Shown here piece after piece: positions 61,099-64,000 of a stretch of DNA of 64,000 bases (the first letter of the stretch is position 1; each line of letters begins with the position of its first letter). Position numbers and translations under genes: made by a program. The notes beneath the pieces are model-generated. The model was not told where the DNA came from. It ran no database searches and was given only the letters and a program-made list of their open reading frames with translations. This DNA is from Bacteroidia bacterium (GTDB lineage: Bacteria; Bacteroidota; Bacteroidia; Cytophagales; Cyclobacteriaceae): assembly GCA_030425425.1 (NCBI GenBank), contig JAUIAO010000014.1, forward strand, positions 1-64,000, read 5' to 3'.

Positions 61099-64000
61099 AT
61101 GAGAGGCATATTAATGACCATGCTGGGCATAGTCATGATGTATTCGACTATGGCACAGCAAATCGTCGGGGTAGAGTATTATTTAGACTCAGATCCCGGT
61201 GTAGGACAAGGCACTTATGTCAGTGCTACTTCATCAGGCGCTGATGTGACTTTTGATTTGGACTTGAATGTAAATACCCTCAGTCTGGGTTATCACAATC
61301 TGGGAGTTCGAGTGAAAGATGATAATGGAAACTATAGTCTTGGGGAAACACGAAGACTATACGTAATGGAGCTTACTACCCCAACAGCTTCAAGTTTAGT
61401 TGGAGGATATGAGTATTTCATTGATTCAGATCCGGGTCTTGGAAATGGAACATTCACAGCACTTTCAGGGGCAGATAGTCAAAATACGACCATTGCAATT
61501 CCTATTTCCGGTCTCTCCGCAGGATATCACTATTTGGGTGTCCGATTCAAGGATGTAGCCGACAATTGGAGTACCAATGAGTTTAGGAAGTTCTATATCA
61601 TTCCTTCTCCAAGCACTTTGCCATCTGCCAAAATCAGCAAGATTGAATATTTCTTCGATACTGATCCAGGGGTAGGGAATGGGATTGTCGCTGCATCTAA
61701 CCTCAGTGCGGATGAAATTGATGAAACATTTGCCATTAATCTTACTGGGAAAGCTGTTGGAGATTACACCATCAATGTACGGGTTATTGACAGTCAGGGA
61801 GTGGGGAGTATCTACTATCAGGGCTCTTTCGAAATAAGAGGATTGAGTAATGATGCAACCCTATCCTCAATTACTTTGAGTGAAGGTTCACTTAATCCGT
61901 TATTTGATCCTGCTACACTAAGTTATGATGTAGTGCTTCCTCAAGGAACTACAACAGTTGATTTAGGAGCCTCAGCTACAGATTCAAATGCTGGTGTTTC
62001 AGGTGTTGGATCCATTGATGTCTCATCAGGAAGTGCCATTGCAGAAATATTAGTTACAGCAGAAGATGAGACTACTACACAGACTTACACTATTAATTTT
62101 TCAAAAGAAGCAGTCGACATCCAAGATGGACTAGTAGCCTATTATCCTTTTAGTGGAAACGCCAATGATGGAAGTGGGAATGATAATCATGGTATAGTGA
62201 ATGGAGCAACATTGGCTACAGATAGGGCCGGAAATGAGAACAGCGCTTACTCATTTAATGGATCTAATAACTGGATAAACTGTGGGAATAGTAGTGTTTT
62301 GAACTCGACGAATTTGACCATTTCAGTATGGTACAAGGCTAATACACTTAATAATGCGAATATGGTGATTTCAAGATACCAAAACTTCCATGAACATGTT
62401 TATTCTGGCGAAATTGCTGGCCGATATTATACTTCAAGTCAGGTTCAATTTAATTCACCAATTGCCTCTCCTTTGGGAGAGTGGGTTCATTTTATTTGGG
62501 TTATAGGTGATGATAAGGTTAATACCTATAAAAACGGAGGGTTAGTCAGCACATTTTCCAAAACAGGAACATTGTCCTACAATCCAGATAATGATTTGGT
62601 TATTGGAGCTTTTTATGCCAATAGCAATCCTTCATACTTATTTGATGGCTTAATTGATGATGTTCGAATATATAATCGAGCAATTAATGCCAGTGAAATT
62701 CAGGAGATTTATAACGAAGTGCCACCGGCAGCCTCAGGAATAGATGCTTCATTGTCGGCCATCACTTTGGATATTGGAACACTCGATCCGATTTTCAGTG
62801 CTACTACATTTAATTATGATGTGACATTGCCATATGGAACGACATCTGTTGAGCTTGGTGCGACACCAACCGATGAAAACGCAAGTAATGTCTCTGGAAC
62901 AGGAACTATTACAATCACACATGGCCAAACTAAATCAGTTGATATTTTGGTCACAGCAGAGGACGGGTCAACACAGCAGACCTATACAGTCAATTTCACT
63001 ACAGAGCCGAATAATGATGCAAGTCTTTCTGCAATCACCTTGGATATCGGAACACTCGATCCGACTTTCAGTGCTACCACATTTAGTTATGATGTGACAT
63101 TGCCATATGGAACAACATCAGTTAAACTTGGAGGGACAACTACAGACCCAAATGCCAGTGAAATAACCGGAACAGGAACTATTACAATCACAAATGGAGA
63201 AACCAAATCAGTTGATATTGTTGTCACGGCAGAAGATGGTGAAACTCAGGTGACATATCAGATCAATTTCACTACAGATAAAATTAGATGGAACGGAACT
63301 TCATGGAACAATTCAACAGGACCATCTGAAACTGAGGATGCAATTATCGCTGGAGATTTTATCGGAGGACTAACCTCAGCCAATTTAGAGATCAAAGCTG
63401 GTGCCACAGTAACTGTCACAGGTACTTTGGACATTCATGGAGACCTCATCAATGAAGGTGAAATTATAGTGGAAAGTGGATCTACATTGTTGACGTATGC
63501 CGGGAATCAGGTTACGGGATCAATTACAATCAGGCGAAATACCAGATATGGTGATGGTAAATATAGTTTTGTTGGTAGTCCGGTTCAGCAGAGTGCTGCC
63601 ATTACAGGCCAAACATTAGGGCCTATAGTTTATCAATACAATGAAGCCACAGCTTTTGGAAGTGATGGGTTGGCGAGATGGCAAGATGCTTCTGATTCTG
63701 AACTGATGCCTGGGAAAGGGTATGCCCAGGCCAATCAAAAGATTGTAGAATTTATTGGTGTTCCAAATTCCGGAGCAATAACCTATACAGGTACATACAC
63801 CTCGGATACTGATGATGCTAATGAGGGATGGAATTTGGTTTCAAATCCTTATGCTGCAGCGATTAATACTTCCAGCTTTCTAACAGAAAACGTGAACAAC
63901 ACCACAGGAGCATTGTACTTGTGGGATGATAATGGATCGGATACTGGAAGAGGATCTAATGATGATTATATCACTGTGAATGCTTCTGGCGCTACAGACA
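61099..64000 (+). CDS. Large multidomain surface protein (runs off the window end)
   Basis: At least 967 residues from the ATG at 61099; the frame is open to the window edge. After a signal peptide (MTMLGIVMMYSTMAQ) come three repeats of the form EYFxDxDPGxGNG (EYYLDSDPGVGQG, EYFIDSDPGLGNG, EYFFDTDPGVGNG), a first cadherin-like beta-sandwich, a LamG/concanavalin-like domain (LVAYYPFSGNANDGSGNDNHG ... FDGLIDDVRIYNRAI), two nearly identical cadherin-like domains (LSAITLDIGTLDP-type, at about 62741-63000 and 63011-63270) and a region with GKYSFVGSPVQQ and GWNLVSNPYAA, common before T9SS tails. It is probably a T9SS-exported adhesin or cell-surface protein. The C-terminus is not visible. Confidence 0.88.
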   Translation, partial: MRGILMTMLGIVMMYSTMAQQIVGVEYYLDSDPGVGQGTYVSATSSGADVTFDLDLNVNTLSLGYHNLGVRVKDDNGNYSLGETRRLYVMELTTPTASSLVGGYEYFIDSDPGLGNGTFTALSGADSQNTTIAIPISGLSAGYHYLGVRFKDVADNWSTNEFRKFYIIPSPSTLPSAKISKIEYFFDTDPGVGNGIVAASNLSADEIDETFAINLTGKAVGDYTINVRVIDSQGVGSIYYQGSFEIRGLSNDATLSSITLSEGSLNPLFDPATLSYDVVLPQGTTTVDLGASATDSNAGVSGVGSIDVSSGSAIAEILVTAEDETTTQTYTINFSKEAVDIQDGLVAYYPFSGNANDGSGNDNHGIVNGATLATDRAGNENSAYSFNGSNNWINCGNSSVLNSTNLTISVWYKANTLNNANMVISRYQNFHEHVYSGEIAGRYYTSSQVQFNSPIASPLGEWVHFIWVIGDDKVNTYKNGGLVSTFSKTGTLSYNPDNDLVIGAFYANSNPSYLFDGLIDDVRIYNRAINASEIQEIYNEVPPAASGIDASLSAITLDIGTLDPIFSATTFNYDVTLPYGTTSVELGATPTDENASNVSGTGTITITHGQTKSVDILVTAEDGSTQQTYTVNFTTEPNNDASLSAITLDIGTLDPTFSATTFSYDVTLPYGTTSVKLGGTTTDPNASEITGTGTITITNGETKSVDIVVTAEDGETQVTYQINFTTDKIRWNGTSWNNSTGPSETEDAIIAGDFIGGLTSANLEIKAGATVTVTGTLDIHGDLINEGEIIVESGSTLLTYAGNQVTGSITIRRNTRYGDGKYSFVGSPVQQSAAITGQTLGPIVYQYNEATAFGSDGLARWQDASDSELMPGKGYAQANQKIVEFIGVPNSGAITYTGTYTSDTDDANEGWNLVSNPYAAAINTSSFLTENVNNTTGALYLWDDNGSDTGRGSNDDYITVNASGATD

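Overview
The window reads as chromosome of a free-living, probably marine member of the Bacteroidota, most like the order Cytophagales. Support: AT-rich DNA, type IX secretion (T9SS) sorting tails on two secreted proteins, a TonB-dependent receptor with a carboxypeptidase-like N-terminal domain, DUF4290 next to murA, PadR plus prefix-domain ABC permease pairs, and promoters that fit the Bacteroidota -7 box TAnnTTTG. No tRNA gene, CRISPR array or intact mobile element is visible.

Layout. 1-1.1 kb: the 3' end of a 5S rRNA, its terminator, a scrambled partial copy of the 5S tail, and a decayed ISAon1-type insertion sequence. 1.4-4.2 kb: a secreted M43 metalloprotease broken by one in-frame TGA. 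4.3-9.7 kb: UPF1-like helicase, TerB-like protein, ACP phosphodiesterase, fluoride channel CrcB, thioesterase, methyltransferase. 9.66-10.43 kb: a gene-free, hairpin-rich stretch holding a 41-bp periodic array flanked by a family of AGGA-loop hairpins. 10.4-12.1 kb: dnaX, where a run of ten A residues separates gamma from an in-phase (-1) tau extension. 12.2-25 kb: response regulator, two DUF3857 proteins, LysM lytic transglycosylase, O-methyltransferase, M16 peptidase, an interrupted small secreted protein, cytochrome c, VWA lipoprotein, subtilase.

25-35 kb: pepP, DUF4290-murA (MurA with Asp in place of the fosfomycin-target Cys), an HMA/AraC regulator, a DUF2892 membrane protein, a Crp/Fnr regulator, a CotH-like T9SS protein, a lipoprotein and a DUF5723 protein. 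35-44 kb: thiolase, then a tight run of SDR reductase, KASIII-like protein, sodium/solute symporter, acyl-CoA ligase, secreted alpha/beta hydrolase and a helical-repeat protein, which looks like uptake and CoA activation of an organic acid. 44-50 kb: TonB receptor and a PadR/ABC permease pair. 50-56 kb: SDR, GH5-like lipoprotein, amidohydrolase, CDF transporter, rhodanese, MFS transporter. 56-59 kb: sigma factor, membrane protein (likely anti-sigma) and outer-membrane barrel. 59-64 kb: LytTR regulator and two secreted surface proteins, the last running off the window end.

Best regulatory signal: the promoters of the DUF2892 gene (29.5 kb) and the rhodanese gene (54.6 kb), 25 kb apart, each carry a GTnAC-N4-GTCAC dyad at the same distance from a TAnnTTTG box, as expected for class II activation by a Crp/Fnr protein such as the one encoded at 29560-30177. 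Other strong leads are the dnaX frameshift site and the structured array at 9.7-10.3 kb.
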